From positions 1-12,965 of the forward strand of contig CABTMH010000181.1 in the NCBI GenBank assembly GCA_902485915.1: a stretch of 12,965 bases of DNA, in the 5' to 3' direction. This DNA comes from an uncultured Oribacterium sp. (GTDB lineage: Bacteria; Bacillota; Clostridia; Lachnospirales; Lachnospiraceae). Shown piece after piece: positions 1 to 6,817 of the stretch; position 1 is the first letter of the stretch, and each line of letters opens with the position of its first letter. The notes beneath the pieces are model-generated. The model saw only the letters and a program-made list of their open reading frames with translations, did no database searches and was not told the origin of the DNA. The position numbers were made by a program, and so were the translations under genes.

Positions 1-361
1 CCGCATTGATGACCTCGGTCGGTGCCGTACGGTCGACCAAATTCACACAGATCACATCGAAATCCGCGGCGATCATGTCGCGCACCTGTTCGTTCTGCTT
101 CGTCTGGCTCTGCGCGGCGTTATAGACCTCCAGCACGATATCCTGCTTCTCCTCTGCCTTCGCGCTCAGCACCTGATCATTCAGATCCTGCACCAGCTCC
201 GATACGAAGGCATCGTACTGATCATAGACCGACACGCCGATTTTGATCTTTCCATCGGTTTTTCTGGCCGGCAACTTCTGCTGCGAACCACAGCCGCAGA
301 GAGACAGCATCACGACCAGCATGACCATAACTGCACACCTGCTCTGTTTTCTCTTCTTCAT
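1..361 (-). CDS. MglB-like galactose/glucose-binding lipoprotein, 3' end outside window
   Basis: The first 120 codons of an extracellular sugar-binding lipoprotein; the gene runs off the left edge without a stop. Residues 1-24 are a lipoprotein signal: a Lys/Arg-rich start, a hydrophobic core VMVMLVVMLSL, then LCGC with Cys24 as the probable lipid-anchored residue. The mature part (KIKIGVSVYDQYDAF, later QSQTKQNEQVRDMI and VICVNLVDRTAPTEVI) follows the periplasmic-binding type 1 fold of the MglB galactose/glucose family, including the NLVD segment whose Asn contacts sugar in E. coli MglB. The ATG at 361 has GGGGAG six bases upstream. An in-frame ATG at 385 would add eight residues but lacks a good ribosome binding site. 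It is the last visible gene of the kinase/regulator operon, 35 bp after the anchored receptor gene. It could be a second receptor for the kinase or the binding protein of a further transporter to the left. Confidence 0.85.
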   Translation of the reverse strand, partial: MKKRKQSRCAVMVMLVVMLSLCGCGSQQKLPARKTDGKIKIGVSVYDQYDAFVSELVQDLNDQVLSAKAEEKQDIVLEVYNAAQSQTKQNEQVRDMIAADFDVICVNLVDRTAPTEVINA

Positions 362-396
362 ACCTTTCTCCCCGTCGTTTTTCATGACAGCATCAC

Positions 397-1374
397 TCAC
401 TGCACGATCGGAAACAGGATCCGCTGATTCTCATCCCGGAACAGATTATCCTGATGGACGACATTGAAGCCCTGCTCCCGATCCTCGAGCACCAGCATCC
501 GGTTCCGAAGCTTCGCCGAAAGATCCGTGAGACTCTGATAGCCCATGCTGAACTCGTTCGGGAGGATCATCGATGCGATGGTGCCGTTATCGATATAGTA
601 TGCGAGCTTCTCACTGCAGCCGGCACCATAGAGGGGCAGCTTCTCCGTCTCCGACGTCGTCACATAGTCCACGGCCGCTTCGAGACTCGTATTATCGAGG
701 CCGACGATCACCGCCGGTGTCACCCGCTCCATCGAGCGTTTCAGCTCCTGCTCGAGGAAACGACTCTCCTCCACCGTCCAGACGATCTCCGGTTCCTTCG
801 CACTCACGGCATCCAGAAAGCCCTTCAGGCGGTCCTGCATCGCATACTGCTGCTGGTTTCCGGCGACGATGCCGATCTTCATCCCCTTCAGACGGTCGCC
901 GTAATCGATCACGAGCTCGTTTCCGATGGCCCGGCCGACCTCCAGATTATCCGTCATCACCGTCGCATAGTTTCCAGAGATATCTGCATCCGCATCCACA
1001 TTCGTGATGATAAACTCCACCGGCACACGGGCGATGATGTTCCGCACGATTTCCGCGGTGCCCATGCTGAGACAGAAATCCGTGATGATGCCATCCGCAC
1101 CATCCGCGATTTCCTGATTGATCAGCGTGGTCTGTGTAAAGACATCATCGATGTAGTCGGTATATACGTAGCTCAGGTCAATGTTGTTGTCCTTCGCTGC
1201 TTGTGTGAGCCCTGCCTTCAACGGCACCCAGCGGTCCTGGGAGGAATCACTCACAATCACCGATACCTGATAGCGCTTCTCGCCGGTGCCCCGCACCAAC
1301 ATCACGGAGCAGAACAGGATGGTGATCACCAGTCCACCGATGATCGGCCACAGGAAGCTTCGATCCTCATGCAT
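397..1374 (-). CDS. Membrane-anchored sugar-binding-protein-like receptor (probable sensory partner of the kinase)
   Basis: A 325-residue protein. Residues about 8-27 form one hydrophobic helix (LWPIIGGLVITILFCSVMLV) with no convincing lipobox, so it is probably an uncleaved N-terminal anchor. The rest looks like a periplasmic-binding type 1 domain of the LacI/ribose-binding class: YQVSVIVSDSSQDRW, INQEIADGADGIITDF, TDNLEVGRAIGNELV, MKIGIVAGNQQQYAMQDRLKGF, PAVIVGLDNTSLEAAVDYV. The ATG at 1374 lies inside the end of the kinase gene (8-bp overlap) and is preceded by AGGAGG at eight bases, which implies translational coupling. An ATG 15 codons upstream lies inside the kinase coding sequence and has no such site. 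The anchor, the coupling to a kinase and the absence of ABC subunits next to it suggest signalling rather than transport, as in the XylFII-LytS sensors of clostridia. Ligand unknown; a galactose-type sugar is inferred from the neighbouring mgl operon. Confidence 0.85.
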   Translation of the reverse strand: MHEDRSFLWPIIGGLVITILFCSVMLVRGTGEKRYQVSVIVSDSSQDRWVPLKAGLTQAAKDNNIDLSYVYTDYIDDVFTQTTLINQEIADGADGIITDFCLSMGTAEIVRNIIARVPVEFIITNVDADADISGNYATVMTDNLEVGRAIGNELVIDYGDRLKGMKIGIVAGNQQQYAMQDRLKGFLDAVSAKEPEIVWTVEESRFLEQELKRSMERVTPAVIVGLDNTSLEAAVDYVTTSETEKLPLYGAGCSEKLAYYIDNGTIASMILPNEFSMGYQSLTDLSAKLRNRMLVLEDREQGFNVVHQDNLFRDENQRILFPIVQ

Positions 1375-3559
1375 GCTGATTTCCTCCTTCCGTTCTGTCT
1401 GCATCATCCACCCGTGCATCTGCCATATCCGAACGTTTCACATCCGAACGCTTCACATCGGAACGCGTCGCGGCTGCATCCTGGGGATCGACACTCGCCG
1501 CACGCGCTGTTTTCATATCCGATGTTTTCCTGTCCGAAGCAGCGGTCCTGTAGTGTCCGCTCTCCAGCAGCTTCTGGTTCTCCGGTGTATCCGGGATCGC
1601 CGGCAGATGGATCGTGATCGTCGTTCCCTCATCCGGCTCCGACACGGCCATCAGTCCGTACTGTTCGCCGAATCGGATCCGGATACGATTATGTACGTTC
1701 ACGAGTCCGACACCAGAGCCATGCTTCGGCACCCGCTTTCTCGATTCCTCATCGTCCTTCAGCAGATTTTCACACACCTCCGGAGACATACCATAGCCGT
1801 TGTCGCTCACGGCGATATAGATGTCGCCGACCGACATCGCCTGAATCATCTGCCTGTGTGCGCGGCCGCCTGCATTGGCCTCCGCTGGATCCGGCTGCCG
1901 AGCCTCCCCGGCAGCCGTCATCGACACGGCTCCTGGAGCTGCTTCGTCCGTGTTCATGCATGCTTCGCCCTCTCCGACTTCTCCATACGGGATCAGCCAG
2001 CCACGGATACGGATCTCGGCATCGTCATCCGGATCCATGTCCCCGACGCCGTAATAGATGGCATTTTCGAGGATGGGCTGGATGATGAGCTTGACGCTGA
2101 GGTAGTCCCTGATTTTCTCATCGATGTCAAACACCACGGAGAAATTATTCTTATAACGTACCTTCTGGATGTTCATATAGTTTTCCGCGTGCCGGAGCTC
2201 CTGTGCGATCGGGATGATGTTCTTTCCACGGCTCAGGCTGATACGGAAGAGGCTCGCAAGCTGCGTCACCATGAAGACCGCATCCTTGTTGTGCTCACCC
2301 TCGATCATCCAGACGATGGAATCCAGGGTGTTGTAGAGGAAGTGCGGGTTGATCTGCGACTGTAGGGCGTCCATCTCCGACTTTCGCTTCTCCTCCTGCT
2401 CGATGACGATGTCATCCATCAGCTGATTGATCCGCGTCATGGAGCTTCGAAGCGTCCGCCCGAGATGCTCTACCTCTTCGGAGCCGCCCACATAGATATC
2501 CTCCGGCACGACATCCCCGCCCTCCATCCGCTTGATGGAGCGGTTCAGCCGGTTCAGCGGCAGGGAAATCTGACGCGATACGATCTGATTCACGAAGATC
2601 ATGACGAGGAGGGAGATCGATACGAGCAGAATCACGACGAAACGAAGGCTGGCCGCATCCACACCGTAGGCGCTGGCCGGGATCACGGCGATCATCTTCC
2701 AGCCGGTGTAGGACACCGAGTTCAGCAGCACCTGGCGCCGTGCACCGAGGTAAAGCTCCTGATGATGGCCATCCTGGTAGTGCGCCTCGTTGATGTTGTT
2801 CTCTGTGAGAATCCCATAGTTGATCTGCATCTGCTTCGGATGATAGATGAGACTGCCGCTCGAATCGGTCAGATAGATGTACTGACCGCTCGAATCCTGA
2901 TTGATCCGCTCCATCATACGCTCGATGGTAGAGTAGTTCATATCGACGAGGAGGACCCCCATGGTCGGGGTACCGTTTTCATAGATTTCGACGGCGCGGC
3001 TCAGAGAGATGACCCAGCGATAGCGACAGGCCGGATCCAGAAAGAGATTTTCGACATGCGGGGTGGAGAAATGCAGATTATCGGTCTTTCGAAGCGCCTC
3101 GGTAAACCAGCTCTGGGTCGTCACATCGAGGTTTTCCTTCGTCGTGGCGATCGGCGAGGCCGAAATCAGCCGGCCATCTGCTGTAAAGAGCGCCATACTG
3201 ACGAGATGCTCGAGGTGTGCTTCATAGATGAGGTCCATCTCACGATCGATGCTGTCCGTGCTGAGATCTGCGTTTTTGATGACGTTATAGTATACCGCAT
3301 CCGAGATGCGGCGCATGTTGGCGAGGTAATCCTCGAGATTCGTGACGGACTGCTGCACGATCTGCTCGGTAGATTCCACGGAGCTCGTCCGCATACGACG
3401 CGCAAACAGCTGATACAGGACCAGTCCCAGGATCATGAGCAGCACGAAGGAGATGATGGTGAAGGCCATCAGAATCGTTCCCTGGATGGTATGCGGGACG
3501 AAGCTTCGCTCGCCCTTTTTCCGCTTCTGTTTCATCTTTTCCGGATGATGTATCTCCAC
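1367..3559 (-). CDS. YesM-type sensor histidine kinase
   Basis: A 730-residue membrane kinase, counted from a GTG at 3559. Membrane helix 1 is at about residues 27-54 and helix 2 at about 306-327, enclosing a roughly 250-residue extracellular sensor region that resembles the dCACHE domains of this family. A HAMP-like linker (328-380) follows. The His_kinase domain carries NPHFLYNTLDSI with phospho-acceptor His406. The ATPase has the N box QPILENAIYYG (about 494-504), DNGYGM (586-591) and GSGVGL (614-619). Two oddities: about 55 Ala/Gly/Glu-rich residues (about 523-577) are inserted between two ATPase strands, and a tail of about 70 charged residues with SDVK-type repeats follows the ATPase. 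GTG 3559 is preferred because AGGAGG lies five bases upstream and because an ATG at 3649 would place a terminator hairpin inside the gene; ATG 3535 is the other candidate. Family members phosphorylate a YesN-type regulator, here the gene just upstream. Confidence 0.92.
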   Translation of the reverse strand: MEIHHPEKMKQKRKKGERSFVPHTIQGTILMAFTIISFVLLMILGLVLYQLFARRMRTSSVESTEQIVQQSVTNLEDYLANMRRISDAVYYNVIKNADLSTDSIDREMDLIYEAHLEHLVSMALFTADGRLISASPIATTKENLDVTTQSWFTEALRKTDNLHFSTPHVENLFLDPACRYRWVISLSRAVEIYENGTPTMGVLLVDMNYSTIERMMERINQDSSGQYIYLTDSSGSLIYHPKQMQINYGILTENNINEAHYQDGHHQELYLGARRQVLLNSVSYTGWKMIAVIPASAYGVDAASLRFVVILLVSISLLVMIFVNQIVSRQISLPLNRLNRSIKRMEGGDVVPEDIYVGGSEEVEHLGRTLRSSMTRINQLMDDIVIEQEEKRKSEMDALQSQINPHFLYNTLDSIVWMIEGEHNKDAVFMVTQLASLFRISLSRGKNIIPIAQELRHAENYMNIQKVRYKNNFSVVFDIDEKIRDYLSVKLIIQPILENAIYYGVGDMDPDDDAEIRIRGWLIPYGEVGEGEACMNTDEAAPGAVSMTAAGEARQPDPAEANAGGRAHRQMIQAMSVGDIYIAVSDNGYGMSPEVCENLLKDDEESRKRVPKHGSGVGLVNVHNRIRIRFGEQYGLMAVSEPDEGTTITIHLPAIPDTPENQKLLESGHYRTAASDRKTSDMKTARAASVDPQDAAATRSDVKRSDVKRSDMADARVDDADRTEGGNQHA
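1427..1471 (-). repeat. 15-bp tandem repeat, three copies, in the kinase C-terminal tail
   Basis: Three adjacent 15-bp units on the plus strand: ATCCGAACGTTTCAC (1427-1441), ATCCGAACGCTTCAC (1442-1456) and a diverged ATCGGAACGCGTCGC (1457-1471). In frame they encode the repeated R-S-D-V-K unit. Weaker relatives at about 1516-1540 encode SDMK and SDRK. The unit length is a multiple of three, so copy-number change would keep the kinase reading frame. Confidence 0.8.
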
Positions 3560-3564
3560 TGCAT

Positions 3565-3570
3565 CCTCCT
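3565..3570 (-). promoter_or_regulatory. Ribosome binding site that decides the kinase start
   Basis: The minus strand reads AGGAGG, then ATGCA, then GTG (3559-3557). No comparable site precedes ATG 3649, and only a weak GGAAAAG precedes ATG 3535. This supports a GTG start for the kinase, downstream of the hairpin at 3599-3639. Confidence 0.6.
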
Positions 3571-3598
3571 GTTTCTGCACTTCGCGAGCGCGTTTCGT

Positions 3599-3639
3599 AA
3601 AAAGCAAAAAGACGCCTGCAGGTGTTCTGCGAAGCGTCT
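3599..3639 (-). terminator. Terminator-like hairpin between response regulator and kinase genes
   Basis: On the minus strand AGACGC (3639-3634) pairs with GCGTCT (3615-3610). Inside, GCAG pairs with CTGC around an AACAC loop, separated from the outer stem by a small TTC/AG internal loop. The stem runs directly into TTTTTGCTTTTT. It starts 16 bp after the regulator stop codon and ends 40 bp before the preferred kinase start. It is probably a partial terminator or attenuator that makes more regulator than kinase; an alternative promoter for the kinase was not seen. Confidence 0.6.
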
Positions 3640-3654
3640 CCCATCTCATCGCTG

Positions 3655-5286
3655 TCAGACAGGCGCGGTGCCGGCATGCTGCTGTGCCTTATACTTCGAC
3701 GGCGATACGCCGAATTTCTTTTTAAATGCATAGCTGAAGTAGTTTGGATCACTGTAGCCGACCGCTTCGGCGATCACATAGGTTTTTTCGTTTTCATCGA
3801 GCAGCATGTGAACTGCTCGGTCCATACGGATATCCGTGAGGTAGTTGATGAAGGTCTTTCCCGTTTCCCGCTTGAAGACGGTCGAGAAATACGCCGCACT
3901 GATGCCGAGGAAATCACAGATGCTCTCGACGCTCAGATCCTTATCGCTGTAACGCTCATGCACATACGCCTCTGCCTTCGCCACGAAGGTACGCGTGCTG
4001 TCACTGTGCGATGCCCGGAGAAGTGCCTGCATCTTATGGGCACTTTCCTTCATCCATGCACGCAGGGCCTCCAGATCGAGGTGCTGTACCTTCTGAAAGA
4101 GGTCCTCATCCTTTCCAAACACTGCCTCCATCGACAGATGATTCGCATTCACGAAGCGATGCCCCTCGGTCACGAGCTCCATCACGAAGAAGCGATACGC
4201 CTGCAGTGACGGGTTGACCGGGGCCTCGGCGTCCAGAAACTGATCGATCTGATGATCGACTTCTTCCGGCGAATTCAGCCTGATGGCCTTGAACACCGGG
4301 TAGAAGCGGTCATCATTGCCCTCAGACGGACTCTCGGCTGGCATCTCCTTCTGGGTCTCCGGCGCCACCTCCATGATGTTGATCGCCTGTCCACGCCCAT
4401 AGATGACGCGGTAGGACACGGCCTCCCGGGCACTCTCATAGGCCTCCGGCAGATTCAGAAGGTGATTGACCGCACGACCGATGCCGGCGGTGATGGTCGC
4501 GTTCGACACATGCTTACTGAGACGGCACAGCACCTGACAGTCATCCGTCAGTTTCGTCAGTGCGCCCGGCTGCTCGAGCTGCACGATCATCACCGTGTCG
4601 CCGAGGTAGGTGAAGAAGCGCGCATGCCACTTCACATCGAGGTGCTCCTCCCATAGTCGACGCACCGACATCGTGATCAGCAGCGGATTGATGCCCTCCG
4701 GCGCGAGTGAAACACTGTTGTGAAGGATCACCACACCGAAGTACGGACCGTCGAGGCTGATCTGATAGTCCATCATGTCGCGACTGAGTGAATTCGCTGG
4801 CTCGCGTCCCTCGATGAGCGCCGTGCAGAAATTCTCCTGCAGGATCGGCAGACTCTCCATGTAATAGTTTTTCAGCATGTTGATGTTCTGCTTCTCATCG
4901 AACTCCTGATCCAGCGATGTGTGGATGCGCTCGAATACAGCACTCAGCTCATCTGCATCGATCGGCTTCAGGATGTACTCCTCAGCCTCCAGACGGATGG
5001 CCTCCTTCGCATACTCGAACTGGTCGAAGCCGGAGAAGATGATGATCTTGATGGTCGGATACTGCTCCTTCAGACGCCGGCTGAGCTCGAGTCCATCCAT
5101 GAACGGCATCTTGATGTCCGTCATAACGACGTCCGGCTGCTCCTCCTCGGCCATCTCCAGCGCTTCCAGTCCGTTGTGGGCATAGCCCTGCACCGTGAAG
5201 CCGAGCTTCTCCCAGTCCATCTTCCGGATGATCACCTGGATGACATCCTCCTCATCATCCACCAGCATCACTCTGTACTTGTTCAA
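3655..5286 (-). CDS. YesN-type response regulator with AraC-family DNA-binding domain
   Basis: A 543-residue cytoplasmic transcription factor. Residues 1-120 are a receiver domain: acidic pair Asp10/Asp11, phospho-acceptor Asp57 in VVMTDIKMP, Ser85 in IIIFSGFDQFEYA and Lys107 in YILKPID. The middle region (about 125-430) is the poorly conserved linker usual in this family. The C-terminal 100 residues hold two helix-turn-helix motifs of the AraC/XylS type (LSVESICDFLGISAAYFSTVFKRE and VIAEAVGYSDPNYFSYAFKKKFGVSPSKY). The start is TTG at 5286, overlapping the TGA of the small membrane protein gene (shared TTGA), with GGAGG six bases upstream. The next in-frame ATG would remove the first receiver strand. 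The two genes are therefore probably translationally coupled. The kinase downstream is its likely partner, and the mgl operon promoter is the nearest likely target (inference). Confidence 0.95.
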   Translation of the reverse strand: MNKYRVMLVDDEEDVIQVIIRKMDWEKLGFTVQGYAHNGLEALEMAEEEQPDVVMTDIKMPFMDGLELSRRLKEQYPTIKIIIFSGFDQFEYAKEAIRLEAEEYILKPIDADELSAVFERIHTSLDQEFDEKQNINMLKNYYMESLPILQENFCTALIEGREPANSLSRDMMDYQISLDGPYFGVVILHNSVSLAPEGINPLLITMSVRRLWEEHLDVKWHARFFTYLGDTVMIVQLEQPGALTKLTDDCQVLCRLSKHVSNATITAGIGRAVNHLLNLPEAYESAREAVSYRVIYGRGQAINIMEVAPETQKEMPAESPSEGNDDRFYPVFKAIRLNSPEEVDHQIDQFLDAEAPVNPSLQAYRFFVMELVTEGHRFVNANHLSMEAVFGKDEDLFQKVQHLDLEALRAWMKESAHKMQALLRASHSDSTRTFVAKAEAYVHERYSDKDLSVESICDFLGISAAYFSTVFKRETGKTFINYLTDIRMDRAVHMLLDENEKTYVIAEAVGYSDPNYFSYAFKKKFGVSPSKYKAQQHAGTAPV

Positions 5287-5690
5287 TGTTGACCTCCATC
5301 CACCTTCTGATGATGGTCGAGATTTCCGTACTTGTCTTCGATTTTCTTAAACCGATAGAAGGTCACCGCGATGGACAGGATCATAAACAGAAGGCCCATC
5401 AGCCCATCATACTGACTTACCACCTCCATCACGAAGATGCAGGCACCGAACATCAGCACGAGGATGCCCATCTCACGGGTATATGGCAGGAGATTCTCCT
5501 CCTTGACCTTCCCCCATTCCTTCGGACGGATGAAATCCGGATCATGGAAAACAAGCAGCTTCACGGCGCAGTAAATCACCAGCACACCGAGTATGAGCTG
5601 CACACCGTGCTGGCTGAGGAAAAAGGTAACAGGATCGTTCGTCACCGGATCCGAAGCGGTCTGTGCAAGCAGTGTCATGTTATATGTCAT
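5283..5690 (-). CDS. Small membrane protein of unknown function
   Basis: A 135-residue protein that I do not recognise. It has three likely membrane helices: about residues 29-48 (VQLILGVLVIYCAVKLLVF), 73-92 (EMGILVLMFGACIFVMEVVS) and 95-112 (DGLMGLLFMILSIAVTFYRF). A polar loop after helix 1 contains FIRPKEWGKVKEENLLPYTRE, and the C-terminal tail is His/Asp/Gly-rich. There is no signal cleavage site and no catalytic motif. ATG 5690 has AGAGAGG five bases upstream. It is the first gene of the regulatory operon, 35 bp after the terminator stem, and its stop overlaps the TTG start of the response regulator, so the two are made together. A role as an accessory membrane component of the sensing system is only an inference from position. 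Confidence 0.8.
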   Translation of the reverse strand: MTYNMTLLAQTASDPVTNDPVTFFLSQHGVQLILGVLVIYCAVKLLVFHDPDFIRPKEWGKVKEENLLPYTREMGILVLMFGACIFVMEVVSQYDGLMGLLFMILSIAVTFYRFKKIEDKYGNLDHHQKVDGGQH

Positions 5691-5725
5691 AGAAACCTCT
5701 CTTTACGTATATGGAACTACAAAAA

Positions 5726-5751
5726 TGGGCTGTGGCATGCGCCACAGCCCA
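5726..5751 (-). terminator. Rho-independent terminator of the mgl operon
   Basis: A perfect 11-bp stem (TGGGCTGTGGC at 5726-5736 with its complement at 5741-5751 on the plus strand), a 4-base loop and, on the minus strand, a following TTTTTG. It lies 31 bp after the mglC stop codon. The A-T pair 5725/5752 extends the stem to 12 bp. Confidence 0.9.
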
Positions 5752-5752
5752 T

Positions 5753-5781
5753 ATTATAGACGATAGAAATCGTTCGCTCAA
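5753..5781 (-). promoter_or_regulatory. Sigma-70-type promoter of the regulatory operon, overlapping the mgl terminator
   Basis: On the minus strand TTGAGC (5781-5776) and a perfect TATAAT (5758-5753) are separated by exactly 17 bp. The -35 box matches four of six consensus bases and abuts the mglC stop codon. The start of transcription is expected near 5746, inside the first arm of the terminator stem, giving a leader of about 56 nt before the small membrane protein gene. Confidence 0.65.
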
Positions 5782-6786
5782 TTACTTCTTCTGTACGTAC
5801 TTTCTGATATCGAGAGAAATTGCGACGAAGATGACGATACCGATCGCGATGTACTGAGAGTTCGCATCGACGCCGAGGAACTGAAGAGCGACCTTCAGGA
5901 GCTCGAGGACGGCAACACCGATGATGGCAGATGAAACCTTACCACGACCACCGGTTACAGATACACCACCGAGGGCGCAGGCTGCGATACCTTCCATCTC
6001 GTAGGAAAGACCAGTATTGATGGATGCACCACCGGCCTTTGCACCGAGCATGAAACCTGCCATAGCGAAGAAAGCAGATGCCTTCGCATAGATGAGAACG
6101 AGTGTAAGCTTTACAGGAACACCGGCAACCTCTGCGGCCTGTGCGTTACCACCGATGGCATACATGTACTTACCATGACGGGTCATGTTGTAGATGAACC
6201 AGGTGATCGCGGACATGGCGATGGCCATCCAGATCAGGAAGCTGAGTCCCAGGAAACGACCGGTTGAGAACTTGGTGTAGCTGGTGATATATCCACCGAG
6301 CGGTGTAGCGCCGGTGTAGATCAGACCGAGACCATAGATGATCTCCATCATCGCCAGTGTGGAGATGAATGGAGGAACACTCAGATAAGCGATAAACCAT
6401 CCGGTGATGGCACCGAAGCATCCGCAGATGATCATGACGATCAGTAATACCAGGAACGGATTCAGCGGTGTGATGTTTGCCAGGAAGCCCTCCTTAAAGA
6501 AACGACCTGCATAATCCTGCTTCTGAAGAAGTGTACCGGCGATACATGCACCGAAGCCGACCATACGTCCACCGGAAAGATCACATCCTCCGGTGATAAC
6601 GCAGCCTGAAATACCGAGCGCGATAACCAGTCTGTAGGACATGTTTGCGAGGAGGTTCAGGAAGTTGTTGGCCGTTAAGAAGTTCTTCGTTGTTAATCCT
6701 GTGTAGATAACGAGGATGAACATAACGATGATAACACCGTTGTTAATGAGAAAATCCGTGATTTTCTTTTTCTGTGACTTTTGCAT
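5782..6786 (-). CDS. mglC: Galactose/methyl-galactoside ABC transporter permease
   Basis: A 334-residue inner-membrane protein of the BPD_transp_2 (RbsC/XylH/MglC) permease family. Several hydrophobic segments are visible, for example about residues 17-33, 49-66, 110-134, 136-160, 178-197, 232-254 and 295-325. Family features include GCVITGGCDLSGGRMVG near the N terminus, the loop YAIGGNAQAAEVAGVPV that docks to the ATPase, and GIAACALGGVSVTGGRGKVSSAIIG near the C terminus. The length matches E. coli MglC. ATG 6786 follows a GGGG-type ribosome binding site and lies 31 bp after the mglA stop. With mglA and mglB it forms an importer for galactose or glucose. It is the last gene of the operon and is followed by a strong terminator. 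Confidence 0.95.
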   Translation of the reverse strand: MQKSQKKKITDFLINNGVIIVMFILVIYTGLTTKNFLTANNFLNLLANMSYRLVIALGISGCVITGGCDLSGGRMVGFGACIAGTLLQKQDYAGRFFKEGFLANITPLNPFLVLLIVMIICGCFGAITGWFIAYLSVPPFISTLAMMEIIYGLGLIYTGATPLGGYITSYTKFSTGRFLGLSFLIWMAIAMSAITWFIYNMTRHGKYMYAIGGNAQAAEVAGVPVKLTLVLIYAKASAFFAMAGFMLGAKAGGASINTGLSYEMEGIAACALGGVSVTGGRGKVSSAIIGVAVLELLKVALQFLGVDANSQYIAIGIVIFVAISLDIRKYVQKK

Positions 6787-6817
6787 TTTATTTCCCCTTT
6801 ATTCTATCGAATCAGAA

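Noticed and set aside
454..1617. Long plus-strand open frame opposite the receptor and kinase genes
   Set aside because: It is antisense to two clear protein families, is rich in Arg/His/Asp as expected from reverse reading of GC-rich codons, and has no recognisable domain or ribosome binding site.
3560..3649. Upstream extension of the kinase to an ATG at 3649
   Set aside because: It has no ribosome binding site and encodes a terminator-like hairpin with its T run; GTG 3559 with AGGAGG fits better.
2465..3733. Plus-strand open frame of 422 codons opposite the kinase
   Set aside because: The opposite strand encodes a kinase with all motifs intact; this frame has only reverse-complement composition (Asp/His/Ile/Arg-rich).
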